A stretch of DNA of 28,311 nt from an uncultured Prevotella sp. (GTDB lineage Bacteria; Bacteroidota; Bacteroidia; Bacteroidales; Bacteroidaceae). This document shows, piece after piece, positions 7,550 through 16,815 of this stretch. The notes under the pieces are model-generated. The model had not been told where the DNA came from. It saw nothing but the letters and a program-made list of their open reading frames with translations, and ran no database searches. The position numbers and the translations under genes were made by a program. Within the stretch, counting starts at the first letter, position 1, and every line of letters begins with the position of its first letter. The stretch spans positions 1-28,311 of the forward strand of contig CAKOVA010000027.1 of the NCBI GenBank assembly GCA_934120735.1. The letters run 5' to 3'.

Positions 7550-7557
7550 CAAAAATA
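7550..7557 (-). promoter_or_regulatory. Bacteroidota -7 box (TATTTTTG) for the PH/dacB/mscS/serpin operon
   Basis: On the minus strand TATTTTTG matches TAnnTTTG. It would start transcription near 7543, about 40 bases before ATG 7503. I could not find a clear -33 TTTG. Confidence 0.5.
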
Positions 7558-7803
7558 CGAAATTATTCACGTTTTCACTGCTCACAGGCCTATATTTACA
7601 TTCTTTTACAATCGTGTCATACGTCGTAAGGTTTGCACTATCACGGTTTTTCGGCATACCAAAAGGCTGCCACGAGTCATCGTCATGAATACTATGGAGC
7701 GAGGATTTTGTCAAGAAAAATGGTCAGATTTTAACACTTCCACAACACGCATTCTAGACAAGAACAGCCCCTAAAAAGACGCTTCTGAAACCCTTTTCGG
7801 GCG

Positions 7804-7912
7804 CAAAGTATACCCGTATGGCACCAAAGTCAATGACTTTACAGCCTCAGAGCATACAGATTGGTGTGCAAAAGCATACCACTAAGACGGCAATAAGCAT
7901 GCTTTTGCAGGG
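7804..7912. repeat. Array A: five degenerate dyad units with ~22-bp period
   Basis: Units start at 7804, 7825, 7848, 7869 and 7891 (spacings 21, 23, 21, 22). Most begin CAAA or CAAT and centre on a dyad: CAAAGTCAATGACTTT in unit 2 and AAGCATGCTT in unit 5; unit 1 carries GTATAC instead. Linkers are G/C-leaning (GGCACC, GACGG, CAGGG). The array lies about 250 bases upstream of the leftward operon's promoter box. Related arrays occur at 16533 and 22026. Confidence 0.6.
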
Positions 7913-8002
7913 CTAAAACATAAGTAGTGAAATCAAAAAGAACCCTCAAAACAAGCTAAGTAATTGAACATCAGTCAGAAATGAAAATGCGCTATTTTGG
8001 CG

Positions 8003-8037
8003 ATATTTGCCGCCGAAAGGGCGACGAACGAAAATAT
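8003..8037 (-). terminator. Hairpin downstream of sprA, possible terminator
   Basis: A two-part stem is present: ATATTT (8003-8008) with AAATAT (8032-8037), and GCCGCC (8009-8014) with GGCGAC (8020-8025) around a GAAAG loop, with a 6-base bulge. It lies about 85-120 bases past the sprA stop. The minus-strand flank has only short T runs, so termination is uncertain. Confidence 0.35.
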
Positions 8038-8122
8038 TAAAGTATTGGCGAAGTGATTGTCAAGAAAAATCCCATATACACAGGCTCCTTTCGATGAACG
8101 ACAGCGACGACGAGGTGGATTA

Positions 8123-11100
8123 TTATCGGGTGAGACTGAACTTTAGACTCACGCCAAAATCATGAGTGGTTGTCGGGAAACTGCTGCTGGAGAGTAGCGG
8201 TGTGTTGGTTTGTTGGTCGTAATAAAGGGTCATGGTGAGCAAGCGCGACAGCGTATAGTCGGCCGAGAACTGCAACTTGAAGGCCGTATTGCCACTACTT
8301 GCGGCGCTGGTCATGGTGGCAATGTCCCTACTGATGGCTGCCTGTCGGCGGTAACTCAGGTCAAGCCGCACGTTCAGGTCACGGTTCGACCTGGTACTGT
8401 TGCGATTGCTGGTGCTGTTGTTTTGCTGTTGTTGCTGCTGCTGACCATTGCCCTTGTTACGCCGAACCACACGCCGTTTGTTGCCGCCAAATAGCTCCAG
8501 GTTGTTAATCTTATATGCCATGCCCAGCACCCAGTCGCGACTGATGGCCTCATTGATTTGCACACTCGTGGTACTGAGGTTCAACACGCGTGTTGATCGA
8601 TATTCTAATCGGGTGGTCAAGTTGTTGTTAAACGTGACATCCAACCCCAACAAAGGCGAGAAGGCTTCGTTGATGCTCACCGCAGAAACGTTGTACATGC
8701 TGCTGGGAACGGGCATTCCGGTGGTGGCGTTGGTGACGAATCCCAAGCCGTTCATAAACTCTTGGAAGGTGCTGTAGCTGCTGTACGACCCAATGGCGAA
8801 GATGCTTTTGTAGGAATGGTTGAGGGTAACACTTTTGAACACATCCCTGAACCAAGGCAGTTTGCCCAGTCCGCTGTACCGAATGGTCCAGTTGGGCAGC
8901 AGTCTTGCCAACGAGGGGAAGATGTTGAGCGAATGACCACCCATGCTGGTGTAGGTGGAGAGGAAGGCGGGTATCATGACATCCGAGCTGTAGCGGTCAA
9001 CGCCTCCATTGGCAGCCTCGAAAGGTTGACCGGCCAGCGGTGTGCCTTTGGGGTAGACAAAGCCCGTATATTGCGCCTCAACCCGCTGACGGAAGCCGTC
9101 AAGCGACTGGCAGAAATCGTCAAACGACTTACTGCGGAAGCCGTTGCCAGCGTCACCTATCCCCTCAAAGGCACTGCGTAGCGAGAGAGTGGTCATGGTG
9201 AAATTGCCGGTTTGGGTCATCGGGTTGCCCTGATACATGTATTGCACGCTCCTTGAAGTGGTTTGTGTACGACTGGCATTCAAATCAATTTTGAAGTTAC
9301 GCACAGGCTCCAAGGTCATGCGCAGCTGCAAGTCTTGTGTGTGATTGGACGTGGCCGGCGTGGCAATGGAGTCGGAAATCAACAGCCAATTGTTTGCCCT
9401 GGCCCGCTCGATGTACGAGTCATCCACCATACCAAAGGCGAAGTCGAGGCCTGGCGAGAGCGCGCTTGGTGCCTTGGTCTGCCCGAAAGCATCGCCAACC
9501 GTTGGCAAAAATCCCGGCAACGCCATGGCGTAGTCGTCGCGATAGCTCACACTGACGTTGCGCACCAGCATCAACAGGCGCGCCACCGACTGTGCCGTTC
9601 GGTACCAACCTTTATTATCCAACGGCTCTTTCGGCAAGACGGTAATCTTGAGTTTCAAGGCCGAATCAACCTTATTCTTGATGCGAATGGTGTTTGGGTC
9701 AATCTTTTTGTACTTCAATTGATAGGTCTTGCCATCCTCCGTGCGTGCCGAAACGATGAGCCGCTTGCTCTTCTTGCCGTGGCTCACGGTGATGGTGGTG
9801 TCGGGCAGGAGCGTGATTTGCTGCTCAAATCCTTTCTGATTCTTGGGCAATTGTTTCTTTTGCGCCTCGGCCTTAGCGTCTTGTGCCGAACGTCTGGCAG
9901 TGTTCCGTGCGTTCTTGTTTTGAGCGTTTCGGTTGCCATCGTTGCCAACGATTCTCGATGACCGTGAACGGTTGGTGGCATTGCGCTGCGGATCTCGGTT
10001 GAATCGGTCGTTCGTTGCTTTCAGGAAGGGGATATGATTGTACAAGCGTCGCAGGTCAAAACGGCCATTGACGTTCACCCTTCGGTTGGTCGTGACGATG
10101 TTGCCAAGCGACGTACCGTCCTCCAAATGGGTTCCGCGAACCCACGAATAGTTGGAAGAGTAGTTGGCATCGGCGGTCACCCAGTCGAAAATTGGAATGA
10201 GGTTGAGCGGCAATTGGTACGACAAGGAGAACTGTTGCCGGTAATCCAGCGGCGTGCCAAAGTTGCGAATGCTGGTTCGCACCGAGTCTTTCCAGGCCGA
10301 ATAGCGGTCGGGGTACAGGTCTTTGTTAACGGGGGTATAAGGCTCTTCAATCTCTGCCTGGGTGGTGCTTTGGAAGTTCATGTGGATGTTTTTGGTGAGA
10401 TCCCAACGCAGCGTGAAGTCTCTGTTCCACATAAACTGCTGATTAAAGGTCAATGGGAGTTGTGAACCACCCAGGTCTTGCATGTCACGCTCTTGCAATT
10501 CGTAGTAGTTGCGCATCATGTCGGTATTGAAGGCGATGTTCTGTGGCAGCCAATTCAGACCGAATCGCTTCAGGATGTCGAACCATTTGCTCTTGCTTTT
10601 AATCTTCTTGAATGGCTCTAAAGGCTTGAACACAGGTGTCCAACTGTATGATAGACTACCGTTCCAACTGTCTTCTTTCTCGTAAACGGTGGTTTCTCCG
10701 CTGGTGTTTCGATGCGAATGACTGTACGAGAACGAGAAGTTGGCCGGGTCGTAGGGCATGGGATGACGCTTGGTTTGGATGCCCACGCGCACGTTGGATA
10801 GTGAGAAATTGGTGTTGGTGGTCTTGGTCACGGCGATGCTCTCTATCGAGTCGCGCTCCTGACGGTTAGAGGCAGCGTCCAAAGCATCTTTTAATCGCAT
10901 GTCTGTGTCCAGCGGATTGTACTTCGGACTGAGCTGTTCTTGCTGCACACTGTAATACAAAGGTGCGCTTACATGGGCTTTTTCGGGGAAGAATTTGCCC
11001 AGCTCTAAGTTGGCTGTCACGCTGTAATTCTGGTAATCATCGGTAGACCTTTGGGCCACACCCTCTTCCAATCCGCCAAATCCTTCACTCATATAGCGAC

Positions 11101-14100
11101 CTTGGAGATTAACCGTTCCGAAATCAGACATCTGTACATTCAGGTTACCCTGTGCCGCCCAACCGCCTTCGTTGTTGTATTCCAGCAAGCGAAGTTCGTT
11201 CACCCACACTTCACCCGACTTCACTTCGCCCGCTTTGTTGCGCACACCAATCATCATAGTCTTCACCTCGCCCAGCGTAGGGTTACCCATCACGCTGACT
11301 TTATTGTTGGGTTTGTCGGGATCGTAGCTTGTATAAACCCGATTATACGATGCTTGTCCTTGCACTTTGTCTTTGTTCCTCTGTCGCTTCAGGTCTGTGA
11401 ATAGCTTCAAAGGAATGTCCAGCATGTTCTCTTCGGGCCACACTTCGCGCACATCCGACAACGAGTAGCGGTTGTATTCCTTGGGTGCCGTCAGCTTCAA
11501 GGGTATCTCATACTCATAGTAGTTGCTCTTGTAATCATTGCCCAAGCGTACGAAAACAGCCAGCTGACCATCCTGCAAATTGGTCGTGTTCTGCTCCATG
11601 GCATTGGCATGCACGAACATTTGCAGGCGTTTATACTGACGCAAATCGACTGAAGAGTTCTTATAAACCGCCTTGGCATCACCCGTAGCGAGATTTGAAA
11701 CCACGATATCCAACGCCTGTTCGTTGGCCTCAACCAGCTGACGTTGCGTGGGATCTTGCGCTCTCCTAATGCCAGGAGGCAACACATAGTTGACAGGTGT
11801 CTTGTCATTGTTCTCCTCTATGTTGACTGAACTCACCGACATGGTGCCCGAATTGGAACCCGCAGGATCGAGTTGTTGCTCGTATATGCGCCAATCTCCA
11901 CGCACCAAATCGAAGCTACCGAATCGCAATACGATGGGTTTTTCAAACCCTGTGAGGAACATTCGCATGAAACGGATGCTGGTGAAGTCGGAGATTGAGC
12001 CGAAACGGCGTTCGAATTCGCGTATCGGAATGCGGAACTGATACCAAGTAACGGGCTCCTTCTTCTTGTTTCTTAGGGGTGCTATGGCATCACGTTTATC
12101 GACAATGTAGTTCTTTCCAACAACCAAGTCTTCCGGACGGATGGACACATGATACTGAAAATACTTCTCATATTCGTTCAAGGTGTAGTCTTGATTGATG
12201 TCTTCCACATCAGGTGTGCCCTTGTACGACGTGTCATAACGCTCGCCGCGCGTATCGGTATCGGGCGAGTTTCCTTGCGGATTGTTGATGTATTTGTACC
12301 GTCTTAAGATGGAAGCCTGCATCTCATCGTAGTCACGGCCACGGAAATAATGATAATTATCGTTAGCCACGTCGTTCAAAATGGCACTGAACACGTCCGG
12401 ACTTACCTTGCCCTGAATCTGCTTCAAGAAGTCTTGATAAGCCTCAAAGTTTTTCTCTTCCTCATCTGTCAGGCCATTGAAGCCCAGATCCTGCAAAGCT
12501 CTTGCCCCCTTGTTCGTGGCAAAAGCATACGTAACAGTGGCCGGAGTGGGAATCTTTCCCCATTGGGTTGTGATATAAGTTTGCGTTCCATCGACGGGAA
12601 GTCCACTCTCATAAAACTTCTTTCCGTCATGAAGAATGTCCTCGCTGACCTCACCCAGGTTGATATAGAAGTCGCCTCCGTACTCGCTGGCGGTTCCTTC
12701 TTGGCGGGTATAGATGAACGGATCGAGCATCCAGAACTCGATATATTCGATGTTGGACGATTCAAAATCGCTGTAATCCAGCTTCCGCATCATGCCACCC
12801 CACTTCTGTTTGGGATTGTTGAGCAACCCCTTTTCCGTCAAATCAGGGTTGAAGTTGTACGGTCCACGCTCGCTTGGATAGTACGCAAGGTTGAGGATTG
12901 GAATGGTAGCGGTGGCTCCACTGTAACTACTTTGGTCGCGCTTGGGGTACAACTCCCTGACATACACCTCGCGAACGTAATGATTGGATAGCTGTTCCAG
13001 GTCGCTCTTGATGTGCTTTGGCGTCAAAGAACTGCTGAGACGGGTGAATAATGGGTCGATGGTATACCAAGCCAAGAGCGACCGATTGTAGCCACTGCGC
13101 AGGGTAGTCTTGTCACTATACTCGGGAAACATCGACGGTACACTCGACATAATCCATGACGTTGGCGTTGAAACATCTATCTTGTTGGTCGTATTCTCAA
13201 AGTCATCGAGATACGAAGCGTTGTCTTGCGTGCCATGACTTTGCCCTGCGATGAGCTGTGCGAACTCGGCATTGAGCGAGATGTTCGATGGTTGTGTAAG
13301 GTGTAAGAATGGGATTTTGTTCAACACGTTGGTGAGCCACTGACTTTCTTTCTTCCAGTTTAGGTTGACTCCCCAAAGGGTATTGTTCAACGGCTCTGAC
13401 CCCATGTTCACCTTGTTGGTCAAGGCTTGTTCGGAAAGATGTTGCAACGTACCACTCAGTTGCAGGTCTTTGCTGAAATCGTACTCCCAGTTCACGCCGA
13501 ACATCGTCTTTCGTTCCTGCGCAAAGTCGGTGTTACTCTCCAGCGAAACGTTGACGTTTGTCCCAGCATTGATGATACTTTGGTTCAAAATGGTCACCTC
13601 ACCTGCCGCATAGTCAACCGAATAATCGGCATTCTCGGTCAACCTAACACCGCCAGCCGTCACCACAACCGACCCTTGCGGCACGTTGTAGGCACCCAAG
13701 GAGATGACGTTGGCCGCCGAACCCCTGAACTGTCCCATCAGTACATACTTGTTTTTCTCGGCGATTTGCTTGGCTACGGTCTTGGTAGAATCGTACAACT
13801 CGGTGAAAGCATACCGCTTGGCTTTCTCCTCATTCACGCCTTTGCTCACCAAATAGCGATGGATATACGACCCAAAAGGCTCTGCCACGGGGAAGAACAC
13901 ACGACCATCGCTCACCGTATAACCCTCCACAAAGTCAAAATAGCCGTTGCTATGCGGCTTGTTGTTGTTATCCAATCGGTCGGCACCCAGCAGCCGTATG
14001 ATGGGTTGATCTTTCACTTGAGGCTCGGGAATATAGGTGAGATAAACGCCGGCGGTATCACTTTGAAACTTCACATCCAAGCGAAACTTCTCGCGCTCCA

Positions 14101-15751
14101 CCTTACTGGCCAACTCGTACACGTTCTTCATCATCAGCCTCCAGTTGCCTTGTCGTGGGTTGTTGCTGGTGTTTTTGAGCGATTTGACGAACAACGCCGC
14201 ATTCACATCGGTCATGTCACTGGCAAACTCGCCCACTTGATAGGTGGCACCACCGTAAGTATATTCGTATGCCACGGCCAACACCTGGTCGGTCTGCAAT
14301 CCCATGCGCAACGAAACGTAACCCAATGCCGTGTTAACCGTGTATTCAGAGGGATTCAACAGGCGCGCGCGTTCCAGCTTCTCATAGTCCACACCGCCCA
14401 CAAGTCCGCCCCCATCGAGCACCGTTGTCGACTGGTCGATGTTGCGTGCCGACGCAAGTTGGCCCACCATCGTGCCGTATTCGGTATTCGCATTGTTAGA
14501 TGGAACCATCTGTCCCGTGGCGTTCCACAGGCTATTGGAGATGTATTTGTTCTCGCCCAAGTCGGTCAATGCGATGATGTTACGGGTGTTTGTGGTGACA
14601 CCCGAATTGTTGGTGACCCAGATTTCCACCCGATTGATTTTCACACCCGATGTCAGATTGGGCAGCGACTTCATGTTATCGTCGTACGTCTGACGGAAAT
14701 ATTGTGACAAAAAGAAATGCCGATTCTCCTCATAATTGGCCACATCAATCTCGAACGGCGTAAACTGTGCGCCACCACGCGATGACACACTCTTGTCGGC
14801 CGACTTCTTTTGCGAGGCCACCATCTGCAACTTGAGCTTGCCAAACTGCATGTCTGTACGCAAACCGAACAGCGAACTGGCACCCTTGATCAATGAAGAA
14901 TTGGACGGAAACGACACGTTACCCCCCTCAACCAGCTTGATAATCTCATCTTCCTTGCCGTCGTATTTCAGTTTAAGGTTCTGCGCATCGAAGTCAAACG
15001 TGGCGTCGGTGTTGTAGTTGAGGTTCATGTTCACCTTGTCACCCACCCTACCATTGACGTTAAGATTAATCTTCTCGTCAAAGTTCATCGTGGTCATCCT
15101 GCGGTTGCGAATAGGCAACGAGGGGTTGTCTATCTTCTTCACCGTGCCGCCAAACTTCAGTTCGGCCGTTCCCTGCGTCTTGATGCGCACGCCACCCGGG
15201 CCGAATATCTTCTCGGCCGGTCCCAGTTCAAAGCGCATGTCGGTGAAGTCGAACTTCTCTTTCCCTTTGTTTTCAAAGATTTCAGCGTTCTTCGAGCGGA
15301 AATACTGGTCGAAAAGTCGTTTCTCACTCCATGCCCGATACTCCTCCGGCGTCATCATGATGGGTGCATTGAGCCACGCCGCACCGATTTTCGAGCCGAT
15401 GATATACCGGTCAAGGGTATCGTTGTAAATCACATCCTGCTGTAGGTTTTGAGGACGTTTCAAGTCTAATGGACTCTGATTCAGGTCGTCAATCGTCACC
15501 GGGAGCGTGCGCTGAATCTTCCAACGTGGATTCAACAGCGAGTCTGGGATGTTGAGTTCATCATCCAACTGGGGCTGCGCCTTGATGTCGATGGTGTCTT
15601 TCAGCTGCGGTTCTGTCTGCTTCTGGGGCTGTTGTCTGCTGGTTGTCCGCGTGCGGTTGTCTTGCCAAAAGGGCATACGCATGGCATAACCCGCCATACT
15701 CATGACGAGCAATGTCACAATGAAACCATATATGCGTCTTTTATTCCGCAT
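8123..15751 (-). CDS. sprA: Type IX secretion system outer-membrane translocon protein SprA (Sov)
   Basis: At 2542 residues this matches the size of SprA/Sov (about 2400-2500 in Flavobacterium and Porphyromonas). That giant single-chain outer-membrane beta-barrel forms the exit channel of the Bacteroidota type IX secretion system and is needed for gliding in motile species. An N-terminal hydrophobic segment (about residues 9-23) exports it. Family hallmarks include the early block LLNPRWKIQRTLPVTIDDL, the FGPGGVRIKTQGTAELKFGG region, and GTPDVEDINQDYTLNEYEKYFQ near residue 1180, with many alternating amphipathic strands and a C-terminal strand FGVSLKFSLTR. Two low-complexity stretches are local: an Arg/Asn/Gln/Lys-rich segment near residues 1915-1970 and seven consecutive Gln near residue 2438. 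It follows ruvA by 41 bases on the same strand, a common Bacteroidota arrangement. The frame is intact. Confidence 0.97.
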   Translation of the reverse strand: MRNKRRIYGFIVTLLVMSMAGYAMRMPFWQDNRTRTTSRQQPQKQTEPQLKDTIDIKAQPQLDDELNIPDSLLNPRWKIQRTLPVTIDDLNQSPLDLKRPQNLQQDVIYNDTLDRYIIGSKIGAAWLNAPIMMTPEEYRAWSEKRLFDQYFRSKNAEIFENKGKEKFDFTDMRFELGPAEKIFGPGGVRIKTQGTAELKFGGTVKKIDNPSLPIRNRRMTTMNFDEKINLNVNGRVGDKVNMNLNYNTDATFDFDAQNLKLKYDGKEDEIIKLVEGGNVSFPSNSSLIKGASSLFGLRTDMQFGKLKLQMVASQKKSADKSVSSRGGAQFTPFEIDVANYEENRHFFLSQYFRQTYDDNMKSLPNLTSGVKINRVEIWVTNNSGVTTNTRNIIALTDLGENKYISNSLWNATGQMVPSNNANTEYGTMVGQLASARNIDQSTTVLDGGGLVGGVDYEKLERARLLNPSEYTVNTALGYVSLRMGLQTDQVLAVAYEYTYGGATYQVGEFASDMTDVNAALFVKSLKNTSNNPRQGNWRLMMKNVYELASKVEREKFRLDVKFQSDTAGVYLTYIPEPQVKDQPIIRLLGADRLDNNNKPHSNGYFDFVEGYTVSDGRVFFPVAEPFGSYIHRYLVSKGVNEEKAKRYAFTELYDSTKTVAKQIAEKNKYVLMGQFRGSAANVISLGAYNVPQGSVVVTAGGVRLTENADYSVDYAAGEVTILNQSIINAGTNVNVSLESNTDFAQERKTMFGVNWEYDFSKDLQLSGTLQHLSEQALTNKVNMGSEPLNNTLWGVNLNWKKESQWLTNVLNKIPFLHLTQPSNISLNAEFAQLIAGQSHGTQDNASYLDDFENTTNKIDVSTPTSWIMSSVPSMFPEYSDKTTLRSGYNRSLLAWYTIDPLFTRLSSSLTPKHIKSDLEQLSNHYVREVYVRELYPKRDQSSYSGATATIPILNLAYYPSERGPYNFNPDLTEKGLLNNPKQKWGGMMRKLDYSDFESSNIEYIEFWMLDPFIYTRQEGTASEYGGDFYINLGEVSEDILHDGKKFYESGLPVDGTQTYITTQWGKIPTPATVTYAFATNKGARALQDLGFNGLTDEEEKNFEAYQDFLKQIQGKVSPDVFSAILNDVANDNYHYFRGRDYDEMQASILRRYKYINNPQGNSPDTDTRGERYDTSYKGTPDVEDINQDYTLNEYEKYFQYHVSIRPEDLVVGKNYIVDKRDAIAPLRNKKKEPVTWYQFRIPIREFERRFGSISDFTSIRFMRMFLTGFEKPIVLRFGSFDLVRGDWRIYEQQLDPAGSNSGTMSVSSVNIEENNDKTPVNYVLPPGIRRAQDPTQRQLVEANEQALDIVVSNLATGDAKAVYKNSSVDLRQYKRLQMFVHANAMEQNTTNLQDGQLAVFVRLGNDYKSNYYEYEIPLKLTAPKEYNRYSLSDVREVWPEENMLDIPLKLFTDLKRQRNKDKVQGQASYNRVYTSYDPDKPNNKVSVMGNPTLGEVKTMMIGVRNKAGEVKSGEVWVNELRLLEYNNEGGWAAQGNLNVQMSDFGTVNLQGRYMSEGFGGLEEGVAQRSTDDYQNYSVTANLELGKFFPEKAHVSAPLYYSVQQEQLSPKYNPLDTDMRLKDALDAASNRQERDSIESIAVTKTTNTNFSLSNVRVGIQTKRHPMPYDPANFSFSYSHSHRNTSGETTVYEKEDSWNGSLSYSWTPVFKPLEPFKKIKSKSKWFDILKRFGLNWLPQNIAFNTDMMRNYYELQERDMQDLGGSQLPLTFNQQFMWNRDFTLRWDLTKNIHMNFQSTTQAEIEEPYTPVNKDLYPDRYSAWKDSVRTSIRNFGTPLDYRQQFSLSYQLPLNLIPIFDWVTADANYSSNYSWVRGTHLEDGTSLGNIVTTNRRVNVNGRFDLRRLYNHIPFLKATNDRFNRDPQRNATNRSRSSRIVGNDGNRNAQNKNARNTARRSAQDAKAEAQKKQLPKNQKGFEQQITLLPDTTITVSHGKKSKRLIVSARTEDGKTYQLKYKKIDPNTIRIKNKVDSALKLKITVLPKEPLDNKGWYRTAQSVARLLMLVRNVSVSYRDDYAMALPGFLPTVGDAFGQTKAPSALSPGLDFAFGMVDDSYIERARANNWLLISDSIATPATSNHTQDLQLRMTLEPVRNFKIDLNASRTQTTSRSVQYMYQGNPMTQTGNFTMTTLSLRSAFEGIGDAGNGFRSKSFDDFCQSLDGFRQRVEAQYTGFVYPKGTPLAGQPFEAANGGVDRYSSDVMIPAFLSTYTSMGGHSLNIFPSLARLLPNWTIRYSGLGKLPWFRDVFKSVTLNHSYKSIFAIGSYSSYSTFQEFMNGLGFVTNATTGMPVPSSMYNVSAVSINEAFSPLLGLDVTFNNNLTTRLEYRSTRVLNLSTTSVQINEAISRDWVLGMAYKINNLELFGGNKRRVVRRNKGNGQQQQQQQNNSTSNRNSTRSNRDLNVRLDLSYRRQAAISRDIATMTSAASSGNTAFKLQFSADYTLSRLLTMTLYYDQQTNTPLLSSSSFPTTTHDFGVSLKFSLTR

Positions 15752-15792
15752 GCTGAACTACCGTGATTGACACGTACCGCACCACGGCACGC

Positions 15793-16407
15793 TTACTTGA
15801 TTTGCTTCAAAGCCAACTTCACCACCTGTTCAACCGGCAGCGATGGGTCGGATTTCAAGATGCTCTCCACCACTTTGGCACTGGGAGCGGGCGAGAAACC
15901 CAGCATGGTGAGCGCACTCACTGCCTCGTCTCGGATGCTGGCATCCACCGCCGTTGCTGGCTCACTGCTTACATGCAGCTCGGTGGCAATGCCGCTGCTC
16001 ACGATTTTGTCGCGCAGGTCTACGATGATGCGCTGTGCCGTTTTCAGTCCAATTCCTTTGACGGCCTTCAGCATCCGCTCGTCACCGTTGGCGATGACGT
16101 TGCACAATTCGGCCGGCGAGAGCGTCGACAAAATCATTCGAGCCGTGTTGGCACCCACGCCAGACACGGTGATAAGCAGGCGATACAAGTCGCGTTCCTG
16201 CTTCGAAAAGAAGCCGTAGAACGTGAAATTGTCATCACGTCCGCCCGTTACCAACGACTCGTGCACATACAACTTCACCTCTTTCTTACCCTGAATGGCG
16301 CTGTAGGTGTTCAGCGAGATGTTCAATCCATACCCCACACCTGCGGCTTCGAGTACAGCCAGTGCGGGAGTTAATTCGGTCAATTCACCCCTGATGTATT
16401 CTATCAT
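15793..16407 (-). CDS. ruvA: Holliday junction branch migration protein RuvA
   Basis: RuvA tetramers bind Holliday junctions and load the RuvB motor for branch migration during recombinational repair. The 204-residue length is standard. Residues 1-63 form the OB-fold domain starting [12 protein letters not shown]. The two helix-hairpin-helix motifs appear as [13 protein letters not shown] (about 81-93) and [16 protein letters not shown] (about 116-131). The C-terminal RuvB-binding domain (about 155-204, [12 protein letters not shown] onward) is present after a flexible linker ([10 protein letters not shown]). It is the first gene of a ruvA-sprA pair; no ruvB or ruvC is adjacent. A clear TAnnTTTG promoter box was not found upstream. 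Confidence 0.98.
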   Translation of the reverse strand: MIEYIRGELTELTPALAVLEAAGVGYGLNISLNTYSAIQGKKEVKLYVHESLVTGGRDDNFTFYGFFSKQERDLYRLLITVSGVGANTARMILSTLSPAELCNVIANGDERMLKAVKGIGLKTAQRIIVDLRDKIVSSGIATELHVSSEPATAVDASIRDEAVSALTMLGFSPAPSAKVVESILKSDPSLPVEQVVKLALKQIK

Positions 16408-16532
16408 GTGTTATAATATGTATATATACGCTATAGATAACGCAGCAAAGGCCCGCTTATTGCGTGGCGCATGGAAAGAATGAACACATCATGCAGCCGC
16501 CATCCAACCACTCACGCATACGGGTGAGATTT

Positions 16533-16642
16533 TAAACTCATAGCATTAGGGTTTTAAGAGCATTGAGTTTGGGCGGCAAAAGCATTGAGTTTGAAGGCCA
16601 AAGTCAATGCTATTGAACACCAAACTCAATGACTTGTTTTTG
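16533..16642. repeat. Array B: five degenerate dyad units with exact 22-bp period
   Basis: Units start at 16533, 16555, 16577, 16599 and 16621, all exactly 22 bases apart. Aligned cores are TAAACTCATAGCATTA, TAAGAGCATTGAGTTTG, CAAAAGCATTGAGTTTG, CAAAGTCAATGCTATTG and CAAACTCAATGACTTG, each followed by a ~5-base linker. Left and right halves combine three variants (AGC, CTC, GTC) in the same position. The array ends about 65 bases upstream of the ddh -33 element. Confidence 0.7.
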
Positions 16643-16706
16643 TAACCAAAAAGGGTTTGCAACATTCAAAGAAATGTAAAAATTGCGATTATCCTTTTAA
16701 ATCATC

Positions 16707-16736
16707 TTTGTTTGTCTGGAGAAATTTATAATTTTG
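16707..16736 (+). promoter_or_regulatory. Bacteroidota promoter for ddh
   Basis: TTTG at 16707-16710 (a second TTTG follows at 16711) lies upstream of TAATTTTG at 16729-16736. These match the -33 TTTG and -7 TAnnTTTG boxes at close to normal spacing. Start near 16742 gives a ~100-base leader. Confidence 0.65.
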
Positions 16737-16784
16737 CGAACGATTATCGTATTTACAGACATAAAAAAGATTGTTTAACAGGTT

Positions 16785-16815
16785 CGGCAGGGGCATGGAT
16801 AATCACCCCCGACCG
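16785..16815 (+). promoter_or_regulatory. G/C hairpin in the ddh 5' leader
   Basis: CGG (16785-16787) and GGGG (16790-16793) pair with CCCC (16807-16810) and CCG (16813-16815) across a 13-base loop, about 30 bases before the ddh start. It could affect translation or mRNA stability. I do not recognise a riboswitch class. Confidence 0.3.

Larger units (their letters stand above)
7504..8122. other. Intergenic region between sprA 3' end and the envelope operon
   Basis: This 619-base stretch has no credible gene; frames of 60-85 codons here are shadows or extend into the neighbouring PH-like gene. It contains the promoter-like box and palindrome of the leftward operon (7526-7557), a 22-bp-period array (7804-7912), and a hairpin downstream of sprA (8003-8037). 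A 14-base direct repeat, TTGTCAAGAAAAAT, occurs at about 7708 and 8057, on either side of the array. Confidence 0.65.

Noticed and set aside
7708..8071. Direct 14-base repeat TTGTCAAGAAAAAT flanking array A as ends of a mobile element
   Set aside because: No transposase, terminal inverted repeats or target duplication is visible; two 14-base copies in AT-rich DNA are weak evidence.
13427..14707. A 426-codon open frame on the plus strand
   Set aside because: It lies wholly antisense to sprA, is His/Arg/Gln-rich without family motifs, and is a codon-bias shadow of the intact 2542-residue frame.
16533..16642. CRISPR array interpretation of the 22-bp arrays
   Set aside because: There is no constant repeat with variable spacers, units are far too short, and there are no cas genes nearby.
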